Positions 1 to 11,197 of a stretch of 64,000 bases of DNA are shown piece by piece. The notes below the pieces were generated by a model, which had not been told where the DNA came from, did not search any database, and saw only the letters and a program-made list of their open reading frames with translations. Every line of letters begins with the position of its first letter. Position 1 is the stretch's first letter. The DNA is taken from assembly GCA_013400975.1 (NCBI GenBank), contig WBMZ01011906.1, positions 55,698 through 119,697 on the forward strand, given 5' to 3'. The stretch comes from Atrichornis clamosus. Lineage: Eukaryota > Chordata > Aves > Passeriformes > Menuridae. The translations under genes and the position numbers were made by a program.

Positions 1-2256
1 CGCATTTCTGATGAGGAACCTTTGCATAGTCCACCTTTTGGAGACTTGGTCAAAGAGATCACTTTGATCTTGCGATCATCTAGAAGTTGCAGGTCCATGC
101 TCAGCTTTTCCTAGTCAGGATGGACTTTCAAATGACAAATGTGGCTTGCCTCTGTCCCTTGCTATGAAGAGAAATCTTGAGCTCTTGCTTGCAAAGGTAT
201 TTTCATCCCAACGGCTCCTGTGATACCCTCGAGTCATTGCTTCAGCAGTGGTGATGGAGGCATCCAAAACTAGATGCTCAGCTGTTCTCACTGTCCCTCC
301 CGCTCTTGTCAACAGCTGTAGAAACACCACTTCTGGCCATGGAACCCACACATGCCAACCTACAGGCTCGGACAAAGGTGATGTCTGTCCTCCATTTCCC
401 TTTCAGGAACAAGCGTCCCCAGCATCCATTTCTCCTATGCAGATAAACACAAGTTTCAGAATATGAAGAACTTTAGGTCCATTTAAATACTTACTAAAAC
501 AAAAGCAAGTGCCCCCTAATTTAATATGCTTCTAGAAGTAATTGGATAGAAGTCCTTTGTTTCTTTTCCTGCTGTCATCTTGCATTTGTTTAATTTGTCT
601 GTCGTGACATGAAGTGACAGACTCCATGCTCCATTTTTACAGATAGCAAAACTCTGGGATTCTTCTCCCTGCTCTGTTAGAAATTTATGTATTCTCCCCA
701 TTCACTCGTACATCACCATTTTGTCAGATTACTGACCCCCTTAAGAATAAATGCATTTTAATACAGCTGACCCAGAAACCTCCCAGAGGGGAGATAAAGC
801 GCAGCTCCGAGAACCAGCTGAATTTGATGTAACTTAGAGAGGAATCAGAGAAGGGTCCAAAGTGGGCAATGGCTCAGTGCCATGGTTATTTCCCATTAAT
901 ATGTCCACTTTTCCTGCTGCTTGCAACATTCTGGTCCCTGGGTTGCATTCACTCCTCTGGCTGGGTAGGAGTTGCTCACACAGAGTTGTCAGCAATGCTT
1001 CTCCAGAGAAGCAGATTCAAGGGAAGATCAGGTTTTATCCCTGTGCAGAGAAGGCAACAGGGCTGTCCCAGAGATGGGACAGGGATCCTGATTTCAGGCA
1101 CAGCAGGCACTGAGGGCAGCAACATCCAAAGAGAGGTATTGTTCAGGCACAACACCTAAAAGGGCAAGAAGGCAGGGGACACAGCTGTCTGCAGGGGTTG
1201 GGGAGCAGCCTTGCAAATAACACCTCGCACTACATTTGCCTGGCTGGCAACGTTCTTGGCACTTCTCTTTAAAAAATACTTCTCATAAGAAAGGAGAAAC
1301 AGCAGGAAATTGCAGATTCAACCTTGTATGTAAATGCAAAGCTGTGGAGTGCAGGAGAAGAAAATATCATCTTTCTCTCTGTATATAAGTTTTTAGACAT
1401 TTTTCTAAGATTTCATACCGTGAGTGTTGCTTCCTGTCCATTTTAGCAAGTTGTTTTAGAATGACTTCTGTAAAATGCATTCAAAGCCTGAAGGACGTGC
1501 TCAGTTCTGAAGACCACAGGCCACTGCTACTTCTCTCACTTTGAGGTTTCTGAGTCGAGTGTTTGGGTCCCTGTGGGGGTCTTCAGTTCAAAGGGAATAT
1601 CTTCAGGTTATAGCCATGCTAAATTGTTGGGGGGGAATTTGTGTCACCTTGGATGACTCCAGTTACCCATCATGTTAATCTAACACCTCCCCCAAGCACC
1701 GCAGGCCTCAGGTGCTTAATCTCTGTGCTAGAACACACCAGTTACCAAACATGGACTTTTCAGGCAAAACTTCTTTTAATTTATGAGCTGCATATTGAAT
1801 GTTATCCTCAAGCAGTTTATAAAGGCCAGGTTGTTATTAGCTCTTAGAGTCTAGTTCTGCAGGGCCCTGGCAGGGACCTTGTCCCATGGGAACAGCAGAT
1901 GTGGGTGGATGTTCCACATGGGAGCCTGCCCATGCATTCGGTTTGCCACCACAGCCAGCCTGGTTGTGTGGAGCATGAGTCTGTGTTCACAGAAGGGATG
2001 GAACCTCCTGCTGATGAAATTCCCACCCAGCACTGCTGGTACTTCAAGCCAGCAACGTGTTTTGCATCCACCCTCGAAGGGATCAAACCCTCCCATTTCC
2101 CACACACACGGAAGGAATGAGCCTTTCTGCTGTTTTATTACTGATATCCAGGGGTATAGGGATGAATCATAAAGTGGTTAAGTTCATTTACTTAATCTTT
2201 CAGAGTAGCGAAGACTGGGTAGGCTCTTCCAACCCTTGTCTCCCTTCCCTGAGGTG
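1..2256. other. Intergenic, no gene seen
   Basis: Mixed-composition sequence downstream of ABHD5. Its short ORFs show no recognisable domain, and I see no repeat family I can name. Confidence 0.6.
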
Positions 2257-2397
2257 GGTATAAAAGCCAAGAGGAGAAAACAGCTGAGGTTTCATCTCTC
2301 AGGTTGATTTTGCAGCATGGACAAAAAAAGAAAGCAAGCTACTCCTCTTGTTTGGAACTGAAGAACATTTGCTCTGGAAGCCCTTGAAAGAAAATAA
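2257..2397 (+). promoter_or_regulatory. TATA-box promoter-like block
   Basis: A perfect TATAAAAG (2259-2266) is followed about 50 bp later by an ATG (2317-2319) whose frame closes after 14 codons, and by an AATAAA at 2392-2397. It could be an orphan promoter, a solo LTR (TATA plus polyA signal), or chance. No coding exon can be attached to it. Confidence 0.25.
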
Positions 2398-2633
2398 ACA
2401 CGCTGCAATATGGTGTTGTTTGTACAATCGGTTTTCTGTGAAAAACTTCTCTTTAAATAGTTACAAAGATCTGGATAGTGGTGATCACGTATGTGAATTT
2501 AGGGACTATGCAGCAGCCAGGGTAATATTGCTACAAATGCCTAATTAGCGAATAAAGCAGGTTACACAGAAAGATGCATTTCTGAGGGCTGCTCTCTCTC
2601 CTTCTCTCCAATACAGACTCACACACATGCATG

Positions 2634-2686
2634 TATATACATACATACTTATATATGTGTAGATATATATATACACACACACACAA
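2634..2686. repeat. TA/CA microsatellite
   Basis: Imperfect (TA)n and (TACA)n runs followed by (CA)n, lying in intergenic sequence. Confidence 0.9.
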
Positions 2687-2689
2687 GAG

Positions 2690-5600
2690 TTTATTTAGAT
2701 CTAAGGCCCATTTAACAACTTGGCTTTAAGACTCATAATGAGATTAATCGGGCATGGTAATGGTATGTGCTTGAAAACTACTTAGCAATTATACTTGAAG
2801 TAACCAAGAATTTCTATGATGAATTACCTTAGGATTTTAATTCTGAGAGAGGTAAGGACAAGGTTAACAGAGGTCTAGTTTGAAGAGAGTTGAGCACCAG
2901 ATAATTATCCTGCACTGCTGTATATTTACAGCAGGTACTGCTGCCATGAATGTTCAGACCTGTTGCAATGTAATTATTTCTCTTTTTCATAATACGAAAT
3001 TAATTCTGCACCATGGCTTGGGATTCCCTTCTCAAGTGCATGGGTATTTTTTGTCTGTGGTCCAGAGAGGGGACCGGGGTCTCCCTCAGGCCACAGCAGA
3101 GGACTTATCCCAATCGCCTTTCCTTATGCACCAAGATATGGATTAAGGTGCCAGATATTACACACCTATTTTGGAAATTTTCATGGGAAAGGATTTCAAA
3201 AGTCTGTTTTCAGGAACCAAATCATTTAAATTCTTAAAAAATATGGGGTAACGGGCTGTTTTTCTCCTGTGCAGCTGAACTAAGGGAAAGACGAAGGACT
3301 GGCACACAGAAGCACACTTTTTTCTTCTACAAATATCTACTCTTTTCATTAAAACCAAAGAAGCCATAAATTTCCTTTACTCTCCTCGATCCCCTCAGGG
3401 CACACGAGGCTGTAGTGCTGGTATGAGCTGGGTGGGGCGAGGGTCTCAGCCCTCTGGGGATCAGGGGATGTTTTCAGCAGCCAGGCTTGGCACGCTGGGT
3501 CTGCAGTGGCTGGGTGGTTGTCCTCAGGCAGTGCCAGTCCCCCGATGCCCAGGCATGGCTGGCACCCTCCTCACAGCAAATGACAGACAGAGCCTGGCTT
3601 GTCCTCGGCAGCACCACTGGGTCTTCAAGAGTTGCACAGGCAAAGGGTTTAATCTCTGCTGCCCAGGCAGTGGGAGTAGGGGAGAGGTGGGGGTGAATGA
3701 AATCTCTGCAGCACTTAAGTTCACAAGTAAATATCTAATCAGAGAAATGTTTGACTTCAATAATAAATGAGAAGAATATCAAGAGACACGAGTACTGGCA
3801 AAGTACATCTACGGCAAAGTCTTTACAACAGGGGCATTTTTTTGCCTGCCCTCCTAAGGTCCTCACGTAAGTGGAAAAACCATGTGTGCAGCTGCTAAGG
3901 GTAGGGCATGACTTTCCTTGCTCTTGCTCTAACAATTTGGAGGCACCCATCGGCAAACCCACCCTCATCAATTCTGCATCTTCCTGAAAATGTACTTTTA
4001 AGCACCTTAATTGCATTTCAGAGATAACCCTGCAGGCAAAGTGACAGGAAGAGAAACCATATGGAGCAGTTTGGCGGTCAGGCTCTTTGTTTTAAATCAA
4101 TCAAACATCTGCGGCTAATGTAGCTTTGGGCTGCTCCTCAGGAAACATTAGCCCTATTAGTCTGGGCTGGCAGGAACACAAAATAATATATTTATGGACA
4201 AAGCACATGTGCATTACTGTTGGAGAGCGAGCGGAGGAGGAGGAGGAGAAGATCTGTGGTCAGCACTTTGCCTTCTCAGGAGGTCAGCTCCAACACGCAA
4301 AGAGCAGGAACAGGGGGTCCTGTCTCCTTGCCCCAGCCTCATGCCACCCACCTCCCTGCTGGGAGCAGCCTCAGGACCTGCTGCCACAATCACAGAGGGG
4401 AAAGACAACCAAAAAGAAGCTGCACAGCTCCTTACCTTAAAGGAATTGAGGTGGGACAGTGGAGCAGGACTTGTTGCAGTCTGCAGGGACAGCGATGGGA
4501 AGAAAGCCCTGAATGGTAGGGCTGGCCATGGGGCTGTGCCTGGCTCGCCACAACACCATGTCCCCATAGAGCTGATGGAAAATAGCAGGGAGAGCATTGG
4601 AATCCCATCTCAGCCCTCACAAGCAGAGGCAAGGACCGTGTGTGAGGGACCTGCGTGTTACCAGGCTGAAACCACGGTTTCACACCAAGGACTACAAAAG
4701 CCAGAGGTGGGCTAGTTCCCTGTCTAGTGTTCCCATTTAAATCTAGGCAGACAGTTCATGACATTTTCCTGTCATGTGGTGCCTGTGCGCGCTTAGGTAA
4801 CAGCAGCGGTCCCAAGGAGGAGGTGGGAGATGGAAAGGGTAATAAGGCTTGTTCACTTACATTGTTGTGCAGACAAATACAGATGCATTTTCAGGTGCAT
4901 CAATAAATGAGAGGCACCAGGACATACGTCCACCTGACAGCACCTCTCTAGTCCGGCTATCCATACCTCAGTTTCCTGGGAAATTGTGGACCTTTCCTCA
5001 TGAGAGCAATAAGAGCAAGAGCTGTGGGGCTGCTTTGCAGCCAACCACTGCCCTGGTATGGTAGGTAATTTGCACTAGAGAAACATTAAAAGGTGTGAAA
5101 ATACTGTATATACTCTAAATCAACTCCCTAACCCCACTTTTATGCTTCTTTGTGTCTATTTTCTGCAGGAAAATCTAAAAGCCTATGACATTGACAGGGA
5201 TAAGTTAGAGCAGCCATATTTAAGGAAAAGTACATCATTGACATATTTTGATTCTGCCAAAACAAAATATTGTGAATCCTGAAAGCAAAAACTATTGTTG
5301 AATTTAAGAATAACCCTGAACTTATTCAGAGTAAGGAGGTGTATATTTGCTAGGCTGAGACAAACCTTAATGACTGAGACCTGCCCCTTAATGATACTGT
5401 GAAGTAATCACACAACTATGACAGTTCAACTAAGTTTTCATTCCAGCACCAGAAAAACAGGTCTTCCAAAATATAGTCTAATTAATCCTCTTTTATTTTT
5501 TCTGAAGCTAACAACACTGGGCAGAGCCAGGTATTTGGGGATGCCTTAACTGTGACTTTCCAAATGTTTAGATGTTTTATTCCAAATTTGCACCTCTACA

Positions 5601-7748
5601 GATTACAATGGCAGAGGTTGCAGAGAGGAGGACGGCAGAATGTACAATTTGGATATTACTTTTTTAAATCATGCATCCATGTATACATTTATTATTAGTG
5701 TGCATGTATCTGTTTCAGGAGTTTCCTCTTTTGCCCACGTTGAAAATATCAGACTGGTACAGTGACTGTGAATTGCAGAGAGAACACTTGTACATTCAGG
5801 AAATGTAATGACTTAAATCTGGAGAATACCAGCTCTATTTCCATTTCTGTTTTTTCATGAGCATGCTCATTTGTAAGCTCTGGCTTTCCTGCAGGGATGC
5901 AGAGAAGTGAGGCTGTTTTTGTGAAGCAGAGCTGCTGAAGTAGGTAACTCTACACACCCTGCAGACCTCCCCTCTGCCTCTGCAGCTCATGCCCTTCACA
6001 TGCCCCTCATCATCCTCCTGTACACATCCTCTCCCCATACCTCACATCCCTTGTGCTTTTCCAAAATGCGTGTCAGTTCCCAGTGCTTTCAGTTGCACTA
6101 AGACCATCCCTGCCCGAGGAAATATCCCCATTAATGAGCAGATACTTTCTTCCACCTTCCTCTTCTCTAAAGGAATGCATGAATCCTGCTAACTCATCAG
6201 TCCCATTCTCTCAGAAAGGGGTTCCATCTCCTGTGAAATGGGACAACCCCTGGGATAGCCATTATTGCCCGTTCCTTTCCCAAAGAGTGACAAAGTTTCA
6301 GTGCTCAATGGCAAGAGAAGGACTCACCTTACCTTCCTTTGAGAGCCCATGAATGCAGCCTGTGTGAAACACTTTGCCTCCAAGGGAAGGCTGGAGAAAC
6401 GTCTACACATTTCCTCTGGTGCTTTCACGAGAACACACAAGTCTGAAGACTGCTGCTAAATTTGTCAAAGGACGTATTTTCCAGAGTACTTGCAACTCAG
6501 GCAAATTATCAAATTTATTTGCAAATTATTTGAAAACCCTTACTCTACTCAAAAGAGTACGTGCTGTCATTGTGCCAGAGACCTGCTGCATCTGCACCAG
6601 TCGCTCATCACCTTCCCCAAGCAAAAAGAAACATCACAATTCTCATCAGCAGCCCCACCATGCAAAATAATCAGGTGACTTTTTCCAGCATCACAAGAAA
6701 AATGTTTCCTTGAGTCATCTAGAGCTGAGGGGCTCCAGGAGGAAACCAAGGGGTCACTTAGCTGTGAGTACAGGGAAACTGCTGCTGGTAGAGCTTCTCA
6801 GTGTGGTCAAGGGTCTCCTGGGAGGATGGGAAGAATAAATAGCAGGTGTTTCTGGCAGGAAAAAATGGTAGAAGAGTTTACTTTGAAAATAATGTGTACC
6901 TGCACCCAAAGGCAAGGTATTGTGGCAGGGGAAGTACAGGAGGTAGCTGAGGTCTTGCAGCAGACCTCTGAGCATTGGCTGCCCCATGGTCCCCTCGGTG
7001 GCTCAGCAGAGCAGGGACCTGTGTTTTGTGGGTCACAGAGCGGAATGGGGTCCCAGGTGACACACGGGGTTTGAATGGACTGAATTTTCATGGCTTCCAC
7101 AGAGGATATTACAATTAGGAGTCATCCTAGTCCATGCAGTCAGAGGCAATCATCGTACACAATATATTTGCAATCATCAGCTACAACAAGCAGAAAATTT
7201 CTTTCTTGAGCCATAATTCATGAGAACTCCTTATCCAAGCAAACGGTGTGGGAGCTTCTCACCAGAAATGACAGGAACTTAAAGCAAGGGTGGCAGTCCT
7301 TCCCTGTGCTACTGAAGGTCTCTTGTGACCCCGAAGAGGTGATACTGCAAAAAAAGATTCAGAGAGGAGTCAGTGTAATTCCAAGTTTAATTTGTGATGT
7401 CACCAGCTGCTTGAAAGACTTCAGTGCTGGACCAGTGTTGGAAGCAAAGGACAGAGAAAGATAATGCTGCAAGGAGAAGTGAAGTTCTTTGCGATGATTG
7501 TTGCTGTGGGGAAAGGGAGGCTGTGGTTGCTCTTGTGAGGAGTGTGCCTCAGAATTAAGAGAGGTGAGAAACAATGTGGTGATCACGTGTGGATTTGAAG
7601 ATATTCTGATAAAACTCTGATTCATATTCAGAAACAGATACAGGGGAGGGATGTGACCTCAGGGCAGTTGTCCCACTGCCTTTACACTCCTTTGAATGAG
7701 ATCTATGGTATCCTCACTCCCAAGGAAAAAGGATGCACAGGGCTGGTA
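2690..7748. other. Intergenic, no gene seen
   Basis: Open frames up to 173 codons (4194-4715) lie in GC-rich sequence and show no domain or splice structure. The block at 4020-4170 looks like conserved non-coding DNA but cannot be tested here. Confidence 0.55.
4229..4250. repeat. (GGA)n short tandem repeat
   Basis: Five to six GGA units within a purine run. Confidence 0.8.
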
Positions 7749-8480
7749 TAGAATCATAGCAATCATGGAATGATTTGTGTTGGAACAGACTTTTAGACCT
7801 AGTCCAAGCCCCCAGAAATAAGCAGGGACCTCTTCAACTAGATTGTGTTGCTCGGAGCCCTATCCAGCCTGACCTTCAATCTTTCCAGGGATGGAGCACC
7901 CATAACCTCTCTGGGCAACCTGTTCCAGCATTTAACCACCCTCATGGTAAAAAACTTCTTCCTCATATCTGACATAAGCCAACAATCTTCTAGTTTAAAG
8001 CCATTCCCTCTTATCCTATCACTAGACACCCTTGTAAAAAGTCCCTATCCAGCTCTCTTGTAGGCTTCTTTTAGGTACTGAAAGGCTGGGAGTTTTCCTT
8101 GGATCCTTCTCTTCTTCAGGCTGAACAATCCCAACTCTCTCAGCCCGTCTCTTCATGGCCTACTCTGAACTCACTCCAGCAGGTGCATGTCCTTCCTGTG
8201 CTGAGGACCCCAGAGCTGGATGAAGCACTCTAGGTGGAGCCTCCCCAGAGCAGAGGGGCAGAATCCCCACCTCAACCTTCTGGCTGTGCTGATTTTTATG
8301 CAGCCCAGGATGCTGTTGGCTTTCTGGGCTTTCAGCACATGTTGTTGGGTCATGTCCAGCCTTTCATCCACCAGCACCCTCAAGTCTCCCTTGGCATCAT
8401 CCCCGTTCGTCCCCCTGCCTGTATTGGTACCGGAATTTGCTCCAACCCAGCTGCAGGGTACCGAGTGATCTTTGGCCTGT
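7749..8480 (-). mobile_element. CR1 LINE fragment, 3' end of ORF2 plus tail
   Basis: Read on the minus strand, the fragment carries degenerate ORF2 C-terminal sequence. Diagnostic pieces are LVDERLDMTQQHVLKAQKAN, a WGPQH motif, and then KKFFTMRVVKCWNRLPREV. It ends at the 3' side in an ATTCTATG-like tail at 7749-7775. Frameshifts make it inactive. It is 5'-truncated, as is usual for CR1. Confidence 0.93.
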
Positions 8481-11160
8481 GGCCTCCAGGCTGGGCCGCT
8501 TTTGCCTTTTGTCCCTTCCTTACTTGTTCTTTGAGGAGACTGTGCTCTGGTGGGCTGCAGCAGTCCTTTGCAAACAGGGGGTGAGGAGCCTTGACCGGCC
8601 GGCTGTGTGATGGTTACCAGATAAGGTGGGCTGATAATGGCTCTTTGCCTCTTCACCCTGACTGGCACCGCCTCTGTGAGCTTTGCAAGACCCATTGTCC
8701 AGGAACCATAACCTGTCCCTAATCTTCCCCCGAGGTACCAAATTAAACAATGTTTGTTTTCTTTTGCTTTCAGCAGGTTCTCTAATTATTAACTGTGCGG
8801 AGGACTTAGGGTTTAGTGTGTGGGTTACTTCTTCTCACTGGGGGAAGGTGCTCTGCTCAGGCTAGGGCCTTGTTTGCTCCTTGGCACTCCTGCAAGATAA
8901 GAAACACACTGAACAATGGGAACCCAATCATCTTCCTTTTCCCCTCATGACCATTAGTTTGATTCATGGTACTTTCTGTTTGTCACTGATGAGTAATGAA
9001 CCATTTCATCTTCACTCTAGATCTATGCAGAAATGATAGGTACACATCATGTAATGTAAAAGACATGAAGATTTAACCCCTCGGCCCAACAACGCACTGC
9101 TATCAACTTGTGCCTTGGAAATAGTGCTGTGGTAGCAGAGGGGAAAAGTATTTTTTTTTTAATCTAGCTTTGATTAGGGACATACATTTCTGGAGTGACA
9201 GCCTGCCAGAAATACAGTGTTATGCAAGCTCTCATCATCTGAACCAACATCCTGGAGTCACTCTTTTTTCACTCTTCAAGGTCATATTGTTATTATGCAA
9301 GTGCACAAGCAGGGACTAAAGGTGTAAAAAAGACAAAGAAGGTTTTGACACACTCTCAGGAGCACAGGGTCTTTAGGACCGCCCATTTAGGTACATATAT
9401 CTGAAATATTTCCCAAGTTTTCTCTCAATTTGGCCCTTTTTTGGTGCAGCCCCTATGCAGTCTGGGGCTCAGAAGTGCCACCTTGTGCTGTATATTGGGT
9501 TTCTGAGGATTCCACTCTCCCTTTTCCAGGCTGGAGCTGTGCAATGAGGGTGCTGTGCCAATATCCCAGCCACCTTCCCACCCATCTGGATCACGAGGCA
9601 TATTCTTTGGACCGAGCCTGAGCAGCCAAAGCCAGTAACTCCTGTGCCAGGTCAGCCTGGTGGGCCCTCAAGACCAGTCCCCTCCCTCTTGCAATGCCCA
9701 GTACAGCAGAGGCTCAGGACCTTTGGGACTGCTACAGGCTAGGGGCAGTGGCACCCCAGCCCTTGCTCATGCCCCCCTGACTCACCCCAAGTGCCATCAG
9801 GAGAATGTATGTGCGGGTTAATAGCAGTGCTGAAACAGCAATGGTTTTCCAGAGTTTGCCAGAGCTGACTCATAGAACAGAGCTTTGCCAGAGATGACAG
9901 GGGGATAAAAATCAGGGCCCTGATGAGCTTCTCCCTCAATTATTTATTTATTTTGTGCACCATCTTCTCCTTCTGCCTGTTGGCAAGGAGGAGAGTTCAT
10001 AAATGACGGTAATAAATGTGAAATGACAGCTAATCTTAATTGACCAAAGCTTCCCTCAAAAGCCTGGGTCTGCTGGATATCATATGCTCTAAAAGTAAGA
10101 ATATAAGCCAGGAAATAACACTGGTGGTTTTACATGCCTTTAATTGAATGGATTTTATGCTGCCAAGCAACGAAATCAAGGTGGGATCCGTCTGTGAGAA
10201 GGACCTTTTTCCCCAAAACAGGAACTCAGCAGTTCAGCAGCCTTGCACTGCTGCTCCGTCCTGCCGCCTCTGCTTCCCAAACCTGCTGATTTGGGCTCCA
10301 AAGTGACACCACTTGGTAGGGTTTTATTTTCTGCCTAATCTAACTTCATCTTTCCGGGCATTCGCCACATGCTCAGTGCAGCCGCCGTGCTGAGACACCG
10401 CTGAGATGTGCCTGAGGGGACCCCTGTATTTTGCGGATGACATTTTACCTTGGTGGGTTACTTATTTTCTCTCCAAATATAATGCACCATGGACTGATAT
10501 TTTTTCCAAAAAACATTTTTCCTCACAGGAAATGGGTGTTGATAGCAAGATGTGCCCTTATGTTCCATCAACTCCAGCACATTTCTCTCTGGAAACTGGC
10601 AAGGGAATGCCTGGGGGTTCACTGGGGTCAAGGGGAAAGAGGGGGAGGCCAGGCACAGCTCCAGCTGTTCCCTTCAGGACAGGGAAGCAGTTCCTGGTGC
10701 ACCCCTGGCAGACCTCTCCTGCAGTCAGAGGGTATCCTATATTTTCCCGTGCTGCACGGAGCCAGGGCTGCGCTGGCTGCTCCCACTCCCACCTCGGGCT
10801 TGCAGCACTGTGTCACTCCCCAAATTTCATGTCTTCATGGAGGTGTCTGGAGCGCTGAGGGTGGTACATGTGAAGGATGAGGGTCAAAGGAGAGGGGAAG
10901 GCGAGGAAGGAAACCTGAAGACAACATCATTTTTGCAGTCCTGCCAAGATGCTTCATCTTGGGGATTCTTTCCCCTCTTCCCGTCTTGGGTAGGTCCCCT
11001 CCCCACCTGTCATGCCAGCTCAGCTGGGCTCGTACTGCGGCACTTTGCTGAGAACATCCCAGAGACTTCAAAACCTCCTCCTCGTCCTGGCAGAATGACT
11101 TGCAGCTTTTCCGAAAACTGGCAGGCAGCCTCAGTGCTTTACCATGGGAAGAAGGTTAAC

Positions 11161-11197
11161 TCCTTCCCTCCTTTTCTCCTTCTCTCCCCTTCCCCCC
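11161..11197. repeat. 37-base uninterrupted pyrimidine tract
   Basis: Pure C/T on the plus strand, ending at CCCCCCAG. It could be a splice-acceptor tract or a triplex-prone element; see the findings. Confidence 0.9.

Noticed and set aside
4194..4715. 173-codon plus-strand frame
   Set aside because: It runs through a GGA repeat, overlaps frames on both strands and has no recognisable motif.
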